This document shows positions 25,419 through 34,514 of a stretch of 40,879 nt of DNA, piece by piece. The notes under the pieces were generated by a model. That model worked only from the letters and a program-made list of their open reading frames with translations, did not search any database and had not been told where the DNA came from. This DNA comes from an uncultured Bacteroides sp. Lineage in GTDB: Bacteria > Bacteroidota > Bacteroidia > Bacteroidales > Bacteroidaceae. Positions within the stretch are counted from its first letter, which is position 1; each line of letters opens with the position of its first letter. The stretch lies in contig NZ_CAJUHF010000030.1 in the NCBI RefSeq assembly GCF_910585845.1, positions 1 to 40,879 on the forward strand. Direction: 5' to 3'. The translations under genes were made by a program, and so were the position numbers.

Positions 25419-27599
25419 TTAACGAACTACAACCTCCACGGAAGCTGTTTTACCCTTCTCTTTTCCTTGGGGCAAAGAGATATGTATCTGTTTACGGTTA
25501 AATTCGAGTTTTGCAGATTCTTCTTGTTGTGTCGGACTGGCACAGCTTATCGTGTATCGTCCTTTTCCACGCTTTCGTATCATATAGACTCCGGGAGTCT
25601 GAATGTTCAGTGTGATACCCTTTGCAACTGCCAACTGTGCCGGCCGATAAGCAGCTATCCAGCAAGTGGATTTCTTTTCTGCATAAACAGCCTGTACGAT
25701 TGTATCATTACGAAGTATCCGGATATCCGACAAATCAAAGTCTGCCACCTTCTCTTTGTCGGCTGCCGGCAATATCAGATATTGATATGCAGCCTGCTTA
25801 GGAGATGCTCCATGTTTCAGATAAAGAGTAGTGACCTCACCTTGCACTTCCGTCGGACGATACATCTGCATCACATCATGCCAACGTCCTGTGCGGTTTG
25901 CCGTTTCGGCAACGATCTCGCCTTCATTTCCCCATACGATATATCCCGTATTGTTATGAAAGAAGCGATGTTCTCCTGCCGTAGCCGTCTGTTTCTCATC
26001 GGCCGTATTCCATTCTTTCTTTTTCCAAGCAAGAAGTTCCCCCTTCTTATGGCATTGTTCTATCGAAGTCGTTACGACCAAATTGCTATCGGCCTGTATG
26101 CCGGCTCCCAGACAAAGCAGGAAATCATCTGTACAAATCCATGCCTTGTGTGCTTTCACTCCGGCCCGGTCCAGCTCCATGACGGTCATACCTTGTTCTT
26201 CGTCTGAAACAGCACCGACAAAGGTTCCTTTATTGCGAGGCTGGTAACTTTTAATCAACGGCATAGGGGCGTCATCCTCAAAAGCCGTCACTCCCGGCAG
26301 TTTACGCCAGTCCCAAAGAGGGAAAATATCCAGGTATTCCTTACCGTCCTTATAGATATAGGTTGCCCCGTCGGCCATGTAATAGCCTTTCATGTTGTCG
26401 CCATTCATCATCTCCGCACCTACAATGCGGTCGGAAGCCATCTTTATGGAAGCCATCCACGAGGGACGCCGATGGACTGTATAGTCCGACTGCCAGAAAT
26501 GCTTATGCCCTGTCAGGGTGTTGCGCTCGGGCGCCGGATAATTGTCGTGGAGCAAAGCCGCAGCGACAGCCGCACACGACTGCGACTCGCCTCCTCCCAA
26601 CTCGGAGGCGGCAAAAGCAAGTCCCAATGCCTTATGCACGGGGGCGTGATGGAAGAGCTGGCGTCCTAAGGCATTCACGTCCATCATCCCACGCCAGATA
26701 ATCCAGCGGTAGCCCCTGTCGATCAGCGTGCTCAGAATGGCCAGCTGCCGATCGTCAAAGGCCAGGGAGGTGCCAGAAAAGAGTCCCGAGAAGAAGCTCA
26801 TTCCGGAGACGAATGAAAGCCCGTAGTTACCAAACTGTTGTTGGGCGCCGTGCTGATGGAAGCACCAGTCGTCTTTGATGCCTTCTTTCCCGCCCGATAC
26901 GATTTCGGAAGCAATCGTGTCACGCGCCATTTTGACCAAGGCATAATCGTTCTGCAACAACGCACGCATCATCACGTTTCCGGCAAGCCACACTTTATTC
27001 TGTCCAGTCATTCCGAACTTTGCATTTTCCATTACGGTGATGGCTTGCTGCTTCTCGGTCGGACTCAGTTTGTCTTCGAACAAGATGAAGGCCGTGCCCA
27101 GCGTTTTAGGGATGCCTATCTGATTGTACCACCAATTCAGACACACCGGTCGGGCGGTAAACCAATAGTCCAATGCCTTGTGGATCACCGTCTCTACTTC
27201 GGGAGAATGATAATAAGCAGTTTGCTTGGAGTTATAGAGTTTCACCAGTTCCAGGATGCGCTCGGCATGAAGTTTGGGTTCCCATCCCGAGCGTTTTTTA
27301 TCTTCGTAATTAATGTCGGGCCACGTTCCGGCATCGGTGAGAGAAGAGATATAGGTTGTTATCTTCTTTAAATCGAAAGGATAACGTTGGTGTAGCTCCA
27401 CTACCGCCTGGTCCGACATTTCCTTCTCCGGCTGAATGGACGAAAGTATAGACAACAAACCGGACGGGTCTTCGCCCGAGGGTACCAGCATCCGGACATA
27501 ATTCTGCTTGATGCGCGCCAATTCATCCGCATTATCGGCACGAACGGAGAGCGCCACAAGCCATACGCCCACCATGATCAGACTGCGTAAGATTCTCAT
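25419..27599 (-). CDS. Polysaccharide lyase family 8 (chondroitin/hyaluronan/xanthan-lyase type)
   Basis: A 726-residue exported PL8 enzyme (signal peptide about 1-21). PL8 lyases cleave uronic-acid-containing chains by beta-elimination. The alpha/alpha toroid (about 25-360) carries the catalytic set: N201 in TGQNKVW, H250 and Y259 in FHQHGAQQQFGNYG, and R313 in NALGRQL. The spacing H to Y (+9) and H to R (+63) matches characterised chondroitinase AC. Central and C-terminal beta domains follow (PSWMASIKMASDRIVGAEMM, EQGMTVMELDRAGVKAHKAW). Although PL8 suggests chondroitin or hyaluronan, no sulfatase gene is present, so an unsulfated substrate is more likely. The gene starts 6 bp after the GH105 stop: one operon. 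Confidence 0.9.
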   Translation of the reverse strand: MRILRSLIMVGVWLVALSVRADNADELARIKQNYVRMLVPSGEDPSGLLSILSSIQPEKEMSDQAVVELHQRYPFDLKKITTYISSLTDAGTWPDINYEDKKRSGWEPKLHAERILELVKLYNSKQTAYYHSPEVETVIHKALDYWFTARPVCLNWWYNQIGIPKTLGTAFILFEDKLSPTEKQQAITVMENAKFGMTGQNKVWLAGNVMMRALLQNDYALVKMARDTIASEIVSGGKEGIKDDWCFHQHGAQQQFGNYGLSFVSGMSFFSGLFSGTSLAFDDRQLAILSTLIDRGYRWIIWRGMMDVNALGRQLFHHAPVHKALGLAFAASELGGGESQSCAAVAAALLHDNYPAPERNTLTGHKHFWQSDYTVHRRPSWMASIKMASDRIVGAEMMNGDNMKGYYMADGATYIYKDGKEYLDIFPLWDWRKLPGVTAFEDDAPMPLIKSYQPRNKGTFVGAVSDEEQGMTVMELDRAGVKAHKAWICTDDFLLCLGAGIQADSNLVVTTSIEQCHKKGELLAWKKKEWNTADEKQTATAGEHRFFHNNTGYIVWGNEGEIVAETANRTGRWHDVMQMYRPTEVQGEVTTLYLKHGASPKQAAYQYLILPAADKEKVADFDLSDIRILRNDTIVQAVYAEKKSTCWIAAYRPAQLAVAKGITLNIQTPGVYMIRKRGKGRYTISCASPTQQEESAKLEFNRKQIHISLPQGKEKGKTASVEVVVR

Positions 27600-27605
27600 T
27601 CTTGT

Positions 27606-28907
27606 TTATTTTTTCAATTGTTCTGTTTCCATGATGACAGAAGCCCACAAGATGCCGGCTACGGCTTCTTTGGCATTCAGGATCTTGGGGACAGTAACAT
27701 ATTCTACAAAATTTTGCTTAATCACCACACCATCGCACGCGCCTATCACGTCCAGCAGACCGCGGTCGTTCACCTGTATGAAGGGAAACAGGCTCTTGTA
27801 TCCTTTTTCGGCAACCTGGGCATACTCTTTGGCTTTCAGCAGGCCCAGTTGGACGCCGCGCCGGATGGAATAGACAAACATCGCTGTTCCTGAGGGGTCG
27901 ATAAAATTCAGGGGATTCTCCCCTTTGTCTACCACCATGAACCAGCCTCCGGTTTTCTTGTCCTGCACGTCTTTCAGCCCTTTGCACATCTTCAGGTAGA
28001 TGTCGAGCACCGACTGATAGTCTTTATGGGTCTTGGGCAGCGCGGCAAGCAGTTCGGGGACGATCAGGGTGTACCAGCCCATTCCTTCACTCCAAACTTC
28101 GGGTGAAAGTCCTGTAGACTTGTCTGCCCACGCTGCTTTTTCCGGTTCTGTGGTCCAGGCGTGAAGCACCAGTCCATCGGGGCGTTGCAGGTGGCGGGCG
28201 GCAGCCATGATGTTCCGGCATGCCACGTCATAACAGTAGTCCGCTTCTCCGACATATTGGGCGCAACGTATCAGGAACATCTGCATCATGAATACGCCGT
28301 CAATCCACATGTTCGGGCTGCGGTTTCCGTGCCAGAACTGCCCGTCCGAGCTGGGGTACTTGTCGACGGCCGCCAGGATCTGCAAGACTGCTTTTTTGTA
28401 TTTTTCATTGCCCGTACGATGGTAGAGGGTGCAAAAGGCTGAGCCTGTCATGAAGTTGTCGAGATTGGTCAGTGCGCCGCCACGGTAGTTGCCGTTTTCA
28501 TCGACAAAGTGGTCTATGTATGCTTTCATGTATTCGAGATACTTGTTGTCGGCGGTCAATTGCCCCAAGCGGTCCATCGCTTCGAACATGTATCCTTGTA
28601 CATAGGTGTAATCTTTCCAGTAGGCCATCCGGTAGTCCGGATATCTTGCCATCACGGTCTCGGCCAGAGGAAGTGCCAAGTGCGGGGGGGTGACTCCGGG
28701 AGTGTACCCTAATTTGGCTTCCGATACGCCCTGGGAAGTGGTCCGCCGGTAGTGGGTGGTGGTTTCTTGGGTTACCAGCATCGTTACTTCTCCTTCGACC
28801 ATCGTACCCGTGGTGCGCTGGTTCACAACTCTGTTTTGTGCTACGGCAGGGAGGCTGATGCTTCCCATACACCATATACATACTCCTATTACTATTTTTC
28901 GAGTCAT
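27606..28907 (-). CDS. GH105 unsaturated uronyl hydrolase
   Basis: A 433-residue exported enzyme (signal peptide about 1-23) that removes 4,5-unsaturated uronic acid from lyase products. The GH105 (alpha/alpha)6 barrel begins near residue 78 (ALPLAETVMARYPDYR) and shows DGQFWHGNRSPNMWIDGVFM with catalytic Asp D203, PEVWSEGMGWYTL and DPSGTAMFVYSIRRGV. An unusual Thr-rich linker of about 45 residues (VVNQRTTGTMVEGEVTMLVT) precedes the barrel. Its coupling to PL8, 6 bp downstream, makes it the likely processor of the PL8 product. Confidence 0.9.
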   Translation of the reverse strand: MTRKIVIGVCIWCMGSISLPAVAQNRVVNQRTTGTMVEGEVTMLVTQETTTHYRRTTSQGVSEAKLGYTPGVTPPHLALPLAETVMARYPDYRMAYWKDYTYVQGYMFEAMDRLGQLTADNKYLEYMKAYIDHFVDENGNYRGGALTNLDNFMTGSAFCTLYHRTGNEKYKKAVLQILAAVDKYPSSDGQFWHGNRSPNMWIDGVFMMQMFLIRCAQYVGEADYCYDVACRNIMAAARHLQRPDGLVLHAWTTEPEKAAWADKSTGLSPEVWSEGMGWYTLIVPELLAALPKTHKDYQSVLDIYLKMCKGLKDVQDKKTGGWFMVVDKGENPLNFIDPSGTAMFVYSIRRGVQLGLLKAKEYAQVAEKGYKSLFPFIQVNDRGLLDVIGACDGVVIKQNFVEYVTVPKILNAKEAVAGILWASVIMETEQLKK

Positions 28908-28921
28908 ATGCTTTGTTTTTT

Positions 28922-29046
28922 AATCTAATGTGATTTAAGTTTCTCAAGTTGGTAACTTGTTTTTAAATCTGATGCGATTTAAGTTTCCCAAGTCGGCAAC
29001 TTGTTTTTAAATCTAATGCGATTTAAGTTTCTCAAGTCGGTAACTG
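28922..29046. repeat. Tandem 44-bp repeat (2.8 copies) upstream of GH105
   Basis: Units begin at 28922, 28966 and 29010 with AATCTRATGYGATTTAAGTT and continue to a small inverted repeat (CAAGTTGGTAACTTG, CAAGTCGGCAACTTG), so each full unit could form a mini-hairpin. The array lies 15-140 bp upstream of the GH105 start at 28907, in the leader or promoter region. Confidence 0.85.
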
Positions 29047-29069
29047 TCCGGTTCTCCGGAGGGTTACAG

Positions 29070-29394
29070 GGTTCACGAAAACCGGTTAAATAATCTTAAT
29101 TTGAGGATTATTTTTTCCTTTTTTTCGTTTTTTTTCCCGCTTTCCGGGGATTTCCCGTCGCGCTGTCGGGGGCGTTTTGAGCAGATTCCGGCTCTCCGAC
29201 CCCTTTTTCGGGACGCTCTACCTCCGCTCTGCCTTCGCTCTACCTCCGTTGTACCTCCGTTAAAAAACCGTTTTTAGCGAACGATGAACGAGCAATCCTG
29301 TTGCAAGGGCAGAATGGCGCTACAGCGTTAACATATCGTTACTATAGTGCAAACAGACGTTAAACGGCGTTTTTTAGCCTGCGTTATAGAAGGC
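29070..29394 (-). repeat. Dispersed ~330-bp non-coding element, copy B (inverted)
   Basis: Reverse-complement counterpart of 7711-8048. It carries the exact 15-bp block at 29380-29394, the 11-bp array at 29212-29261 (GGAGGTAGAGC-type units on the minus strand), the CGGAGAGCCG block near 29189-29198 and the terminal GGTTTTCGTGAACC at 29070-29083. The A- and T-rich stretch 29085-29150 differs most between copies. The remaining 29395-29533, up to the lyase stop, shows no gene. Confidence 0.75.
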
Positions 29395-29533
29395 AAGGAG
29401 AAGTATGCGCTTCCGGAAAAGCCGATTACTTGTCGCTTGCCCCTGCTTGTCGGCTGTAACGCCTGGTCTGCCTGTTGCGCTGTTCCCTGCAAAAGCCGGG
29501 CTGCGGAACTTGGGTAGAGCAATTTATCTGTCT

Positions 29534-30699
29534 CTAAATCCAAATCAATGGGTTACGTACAGGCAAATTACGCACCACTTCATCCGTCACAGGGAAATGT
29601 TCCAGACGCGCCCACGTAGACAGCCACTCCTCATTGTCCGTCTGCAAAGCCCCGAACACCAGGAAAGGATGTGCCACCGGCCATTCATCCCAGTACATCA
29701 CGTCTTTCGGATAGGTCCAGCTCTCTTTATCAAGCACATAGGGATAGATAAATCCGATTCCCTTTTCCATGTTCTTGTTTCCTTCTGCCGTATAAGTCCA
29801 CAGGTTGTCGGTTTCGTCCGAAAGGGTCTGACAGATGGTTGCCATTGCATCCAGGTTGAAAAGAGAATAGCCGTAGGGCTTTGTACGGGCGGTTTCTAAG
29901 GGGAAACTGCCGTCTTCGGCCATCTGGTTGGGCAAGAGAACTTCCTTGTAGCGCTTCTTGCAGTAGTCCAGCATCTCCTTGTCGCCGACATAGCGGGCAA
30001 ACACTGCGGCTTGCATCACCCAGCAAGTTCCATGATTGTTCTTGGCGTTCATCTCGTCGATGCCATACTGGTGCGTGAACATCCAGTTCAGATAATCGGC
30101 AAACCACCGTTTGGTAGACTTGATATCGTCTTCGGAAAGCAGTCCCAATTTCTCCAGCCGATACAAGGATTGCGCCACTTCCATGAGGTGTATCGTGTCG
30201 ATGATACCGATGCCGCGCCCTGTGGCGATTCCCTTGATGGCTTGTGCATACTGCAAATTAGGATTCATACGCGTCGCCTTGTTCACGAACCAGGCACGTA
30301 CGTGCTCCAGCACCGCATCTACGTATTTCTGCTCCTGCTCCAGCAAATAGGCGGAAGTCAGATTGCCACAATCGAACTAAAGCGGATCATGGCATGACGA
30401 TGGGCCACGAAATTATCCGGATTCGTCTGCCCGTCCCGACGGATATAAGGCCCGTCGGGATTCAACGTATCCGGCCACCAATAGTCACCTTCCGAATAGA
30501 AGTCGTGCACATCGCCTGCACTACGCTCTGCGATGAAGGCAGTAACCGTTACCGGCTCTTCCTTCAAATTCGCAGCTGCGCGTTCCAATATCCCTTGTTT
30601 CAAAACACTCTTTACGTAGTCTTTACCGTCACCCTGCGAAGAACAAAAAACGAGCAGTAAAGCACATATCCCTAAAAATAAAATACCTACCTTTTTCAT
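29534..30699 (-). pseudogene. Alginate-lyase-family lipoprotein gene with one-base frameshift
   Basis: Two adjacent frames together encode one protein of about 388 residues. The 5' frame (30699-30358) gives a lipoprotein signal (LLLVFC), the family motif YWWPDTLNPDGPYIRRDGQT and NFVAHRHAMIRFSSIVAI, then stops. The 3' frame (from 30371 down to 29534; first Met at 30346) continues as GNLTSAYLLEQEQKYVDAVL with NNHGTCWVMQAAVFARY (candidate catalytic N and H) and FPLETARTKPYGYSLFNLDA. Restoring one G in the GG run at about 30366-30367 (plus strand CC to CCC) rejoins the frames as SSIVGNLTSAY. Homopolymer sequencing error or genuine inactivation are equally possible from sequence alone. Intact homologues are eliminating uronan lyases (PF05426). 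It starts 99 bp after GH2. Confidence 0.8.
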
Positions 30700-30815
30700 C
30701 TATTGTAACGTTATAATACCTACTTTTTTTATCTACTGTATCGCTATAAAACTGATCTTTTTCAGCTACTGTATCGCTATAAGACCGATCTTTTTCAGCT
30801 ACTGTATCGTTATAA
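30699..30815. repeat. 33-bp tandem repeat duplicating the 3' end of the GH2 gene
   Basis: Units start at 30699, 30732, 30765 and 30798 with YCTACTGTATCGCTATAA-type sequence, about 3.5 copies. The fourth unit contains the last GH2 codons and stop (minus strand, ATAACGATACAGTAG); the others lie downstream in the gap to the lyase start at 30699. The array is thus a serial duplication of the gene end. Its 33-bp period keeps frame, so a minus-strand ORF with an 11-residue period (YSDTVAEKDQF) runs through it. Confidence 0.9.
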
Positions 30816-33264
30816 ATGAAGTCTTTACCTGATCCGCTTTCACTGCCACGCAAGAGGTTCCGTTGTGTGTCTTGACCCTGATCTGAACCCTTCCGTTACG
30901 TGCCTGTACCTTGCGTGAGCCTGTCACGGTCCCTTGGTTTTGGATCAATTCTCCGTCGCCTGCAATATCGAAATAGACAAAGATCCTGGAATCGAGGCAT
31001 CTGACTCCATTGGCATCAACCAATTGCGCCTCCACTTCCACCGTACCATCTTCGCGAGGGGTAGAGGTAATCTTGAAGGCATGTTCCTTTCCCCACTTCT
31101 CTGTCTGGTATTCAAAACTCAATTCATCAGAAAGAGCCTCTTTGCCAACTGATACAGCACGAAGCGTATTCCGGCCTTTGGCGAGTTTCACACTCCAACG
31201 TAAACCGGCAGCAGGAAAGTCTTGGCTGTTGCGCTTGCGCACCCCTTGGCTTTCACCATTCACGAATAGTTCTACTGCCGGACAATTGGAATAGACCAAA
31301 ATCTCTTTTTCTTCGTCTGCATCCCCCCATCTCACGGGCCAGCCATGCCCATAGATATGAATCATCGGCTTTTGTGCCCAATATGACTGGAAGACGTAAT
31401 AGCTTTCTTTCTTTGTGAAATCCCGTTCTACCACCCCTTTCTGATTCACATACGGCACCGGATTGTCCGGACGTACCGGAGTAGAGAAGTCCTTAAACGG
31501 CCAGAAAGCAGTACCGGTCAGCCACGACATGGTTTCCTGTTCCTTCAGATGCCAGTCTATCAGTTTCACAATGTAACTTTCCGACCAGTCCCCCTTCTTC
31601 AATACCAAGGCCGAACCATTCAGGGCGGCATCACCGTCATTTTCTCCTTCTTTGCGTATGGGTGCCGTGGCTTCCGCATGCCGGCCGGCATGGCTATCCC
31701 CACCCCACTCTACATGCAGGAAGTGTTTCACCTTCTCCATTTCTTCTCTGGACATTTTCTGATAGTCCGTGTAGACTCCACGATACCATCCTGCCCAAAT
31801 TGAAGGGGAATATACATCTACAATATCGCTACAGAAAGCGCAACGGCGAATGGCCGTCTTGCGTCCGGCATCCAGATGATGGGACAATGTATTCAGTTCG
31901 CTCATCAGACTGCGGATTTCACGCTGCTCGAACTCTGGAAAGTCGTTCGGCCAGTCATTCTCATTGCCCAAGCCCCAGATGATCACCGAAGGATGATTGT
32001 AGTGCTGGGTGATCATATTCGCCAACATACTCTTAGCCTGCCCGCGATACTGCTCATTGCCGACCCCACCACGACACCAGGGAATTTCTTCCCAAACCAG
32101 AATACCCAGTTCATCACAAAGGTTCAGAATGATTTCAGATTGCTGATAATGTCCAAGACGAATGAAATTCACTCCCATATCCTTCATCATCTTCATTTCT
32201 TCTATCATCTGCTCCTCGGTCATGGCGGCAGCTACTCCCGCATGGTCTTCATGCCGATGCGTGCCTCTGAGCAAAAGACGCTTTCCATTCAGCAGGAAAG
32301 GACCTTTCTCTATAAACTCGAACGAACGGAAACCGAAACGCTCGCTTGCGGTCATCTTCTGCCCGTTTGCCGTAACCGTCACTTCACAAGTGTACAATGC
32401 AGGACTATCCACATTCCAAAGCTGCGGCTTGGCTATCTGAACATCCAAGAGGGCCATATCTCCCAACGGAGTGACGCTATCGAGAGTCCGTGTGGCTACG
32501 GCCTCTCCTTTCGCATTTTTCACGGCTATCTCTACTGAGGCTTCACGCACATCGGCAGGATTATAGAACGTGCCGGATACTTTTAATGTACCGTTCTTCA
32601 TCTTGGCATCCAAAACCGGATCTACCCGTAGGGAAGCGATTGAGACTTCCGGCAGATAGACCAAATTCAGGTAACGATAGATTCCACCATACAGATTGAA
32701 ATCCGACAAATCCGAAGGTATCATTTCGGCATCCCGCGTATTGTCACAACGAATGCTTAAAGGAACTTCACCCCCAAAGCGTTCCGCTTCTTTGCTCGAA
32801 AGAAACGCCCGCACGGCATCCGTTATATCCACATTCCAACTGTCATAACCGCCGACATGGCTACCCACTTTAGTCATATAGATATATACATCCGTCTTCT
32901 GACCTGCGCCCTCAAATTCCAGTAGGATGCGTCCGTTGGGATATGGGTTATCCAACTTCAAACGAGTCTTATACCAACCCGGTCCTTGATAGTAGTTCAA
33001 GTCGGGATCTACCGCATCTTCTGCATTAAAGCAGTGGGGCAGAGTAACCTTTGTCCATATCGGTTGTTCCTCCGGCTGCCCTTTCCTTACCGGACGAACC
33101 AGTTCCCAGATATTCCCCACATCTTGGCGGAGGAACTCCCAATTATCTGTCAACCGGATCTTGTTATCCGCTACAGGTACTTTCGCTTGGAAAGTACCTG
33201 CGGCGAAACAAGTTATCACTAACAATAAAATAAAACGTCTCATACCTATTGATATTTTCATCAT
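30799..33264 (-). CDS. GH2 beta-glycosidase (beta-galactosidase or beta-glucuronidase type)
   Basis: An 821-residue exported GH2 enzyme. N-terminal jelly-roll (WTKVTLPHCFNAEDAVDPDL, GAGQKTDVYIYMTKVGSHVG), Ig-like domain, then a TIM barrel with GTHRHEDHAGV, the acid/base Glu in IIWGLGNEND (about 436) and a candidate nucleophile Glu in HFLHVEWGGDSHAG (about 520). C-terminal beta domains follow (EILVYSNCPAVELFVNGES). Specificity within GH2 is not determined; beta-galactosidase or beta-glucuronidase are most common. ATG 33264 abuts the GH88 stop (33265-33267), implying translational coupling; Met at residue 8 (MRRFILLLVI) would give a more compact signal peptide and is an alternative start. Confidence 0.9.
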   Translation of the reverse strand: MMKISIGMRRFILLLVITCFAAGTFQAKVPVADNKIRLTDNWEFLRQDVGNIWELVRPVRKGQPEEQPIWTKVTLPHCFNAEDAVDPDLNYYQGPGWYKTRLKLDNPYPNGRILLEFEGAGQKTDVYIYMTKVGSHVGGYDSWNVDITDAVRAFLSSKEAERFGGEVPLSIRCDNTRDAEMIPSDLSDFNLYGGIYRYLNLVYLPEVSIASLRVDPVLDAKMKNGTLKVSGTFYNPADVREASVEIAVKNAKGEAVATRTLDSVTPLGDMALLDVQIAKPQLWNVDSPALYTCEVTVTANGQKMTASERFGFRSFEFIEKGPFLLNGKRLLLRGTHRHEDHAGVAAAMTEEQMIEEMKMMKDMGVNFIRLGHYQQSEIILNLCDELGILVWEEIPWCRGGVGNEQYRGQAKSMLANMITQHYNHPSVIIWGLGNENDWPNDFPEFEQREIRSLMSELNTLSHHLDAGRKTAIRRCAFCSDIVDVYSPSIWAGWYRGVYTDYQKMSREEMEKVKHFLHVEWGGDSHAGRHAEATAPIRKEGENDGDAALNGSALVLKKGDWSESYIVKLIDWHLKEQETMSWLTGTAFWPFKDFSTPVRPDNPVPYVNQKGVVERDFTKKESYYVFQSYWAQKPMIHIYGHGWPVRWGDADEEKEILVYSNCPAVELFVNGESQGVRKRNSQDFPAAGLRWSVKLAKGRNTLRAVSVGKEALSDELSFEYQTEKWGKEHAFKITSTPREDGTVEVEAQLVDANGVRCLDSRIFVYFDIAGDGELIQNQGTVTGSRKVQARNGRVQIRVKTHNGTSCVAVKADQVKTSFITIQ

Positions 33265-34488
33265 TTATAAGATTGCCGTACCTTCCTTCTCCAGCTTTGC
33301 CTTCTTGAGCAAAGCCTCCAGGAAGTAATAGTCGGCATAAACCAAAGGTACATCTCTTTCAAAGTTGCGTGCACCAGTGCTGTGCAACAGCAAGAAACCA
33401 TAATCACCCTGCAACTGAGCACGATAGTTCTTACTTAAACTTTCAACGATAGTATCTGCCCATTTCTTATATTGTGCCGACTTCTCTGCATTATACATAG
33501 ACAATTCGTACATTGCACAAGCCATTACAGCAGCAGCAGAAGCATCGCGTGGTTCGTTCGGAATGCTCGGAACATCAAAGTCCCAATAAGCTACCATATC
33601 TTCCGACATAGTAGGATTGGTGAAAATGTAATTAGCTATATTTTCAGCCTGAGACAGGAATTCAGGCAGTTTCGTTTCACGATAGCACATGGTATAACCG
33701 TACAATCCCCATGCTTGTCCTCTCGACCAAGCCGATTCGTGGTTATAGCCCTGATGCGTATGCTTATGAAGCACTTCGCCACTGATCGTATCATAATCCA
33801 CCACATGATAAGAGCTGTAATTATCGCGGAAATGATTTTTTATCGTAGTACGAGCATGCGTCGTCGCAATATTATAATACACCGAATCACCCGTTTCCTT
33901 AAATGCCCAATACAGCAATTCAAGGTTCATCATATTGTCAATGATAACCGGACACTGCCATTTATCACGGCTATGGTCCCATGAACGAATACAACCTATA
34001 GTCGGTTTGTAGCGAGTGATTAATGTTGCAGCAGACTCCAGCAGAATATCCTTATAAGCCGCATCATGCGTCAAGCGGTAACCGTTTCCAAAGCTGCAAT
34101 ACATCTTGAAGCCCATATCGTGGGTTCCTCCATTGGTCTTCTGGTCTTCTATATTGGCCGTGAACACTTGTGCCTGCTTCTTCCAAAAATCATCCTGGGT
34201 ATATTCGTACATATACCACAATTCACCAGGAAAGAAGCCACTGGTCCAATCTCTTGATGCTACCAGGCGCAAAGTTCCGTCATCTTCTATCGTGCGGGGA
34301 GAAACAAGGTTCTTTTTCAACTGCTCTTCCGACATACCGGCCTTGACTGAATCTACCTGCGTAAATGCGTATCTCAACTGTTGTGCAGCAAAATCAAAAC
34401 TGTCCTTTACAACATCTACTTCTTGGGGTGCTTGGCTACATGCTCCACATACAACCAACAACGATACTAAACCTGTCTTAAGTTTCAT
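33265..34488 (-). CDS. GH88 unsaturated glucuronyl hydrolase lipoprotein
   Basis: A 407-residue enzyme with lipobox (VCGAC, Cys about 17) that hydrolyses the 4,5-unsaturated uronic acid left by polysaccharide lyases. Family motifs: RDWTSGFFPGELWYMYE, NGGTHDMGFKMYCSFGNGY with D124, PVIIDNMMNLELLYWA with D184 (the two acidic residues match those essential in Bacillus UGL) and SAWSRGQAWGLYGYT. Lipidation suggests it is anchored rather than free in the periplasm. It follows the GH105-propeller gene by 26 bp and touches the GH2 gene, so this is one operon. Substrate is expected to be unsaturated glucuronic acid, but GH88 and GH105 specificities overlap. Confidence 0.92.
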   Translation of the reverse strand: MKLKTGLVSLLVVCGACSQAPQEVDVVKDSFDFAAQQLRYAFTQVDSVKAGMSEEQLKKNLVSPRTIEDDGTLRLVASRDWTSGFFPGELWYMYEYTQDDFWKKQAQVFTANIEDQKTNGGTHDMGFKMYCSFGNGYRLTHDAAYKDILLESAATLITRYKPTIGCIRSWDHSRDKWQCPVIIDNMMNLELLYWAFKETGDSVYYNIATTHARTTIKNHFRDNYSSYHVVDYDTISGEVLHKHTHQGYNHESAWSRGQAWGLYGYTMCYRETKLPEFLSQAENIANYIFTNPTMSEDMVAYWDFDVPSIPNEPRDASAAAVMACAMYELSMYNAEKSAQYKKWADTIVESLSKNYRAQLQGDYGFLLLHSTGARNFERDVPLVYADYYFLEALLKKAKLEKEGTAIL

Positions 34489-34514
34489 AAAATTTTCTTT
34501 TTACTGATATTGTT

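Noticed and set aside
25419..27599. Naming the locus a chondroitin sulfate PUL because of PL8
   Set aside because: No sulfatase is present and the other enzymes do not match; PL8 alone does not define the substrate.
30629..30853. 74-codon minus-strand ORF with 11-residue repeats
   Set aside because: It reads through the 33-bp array and both neighbouring gene ends in a foreign frame; a by-product of the repeat.
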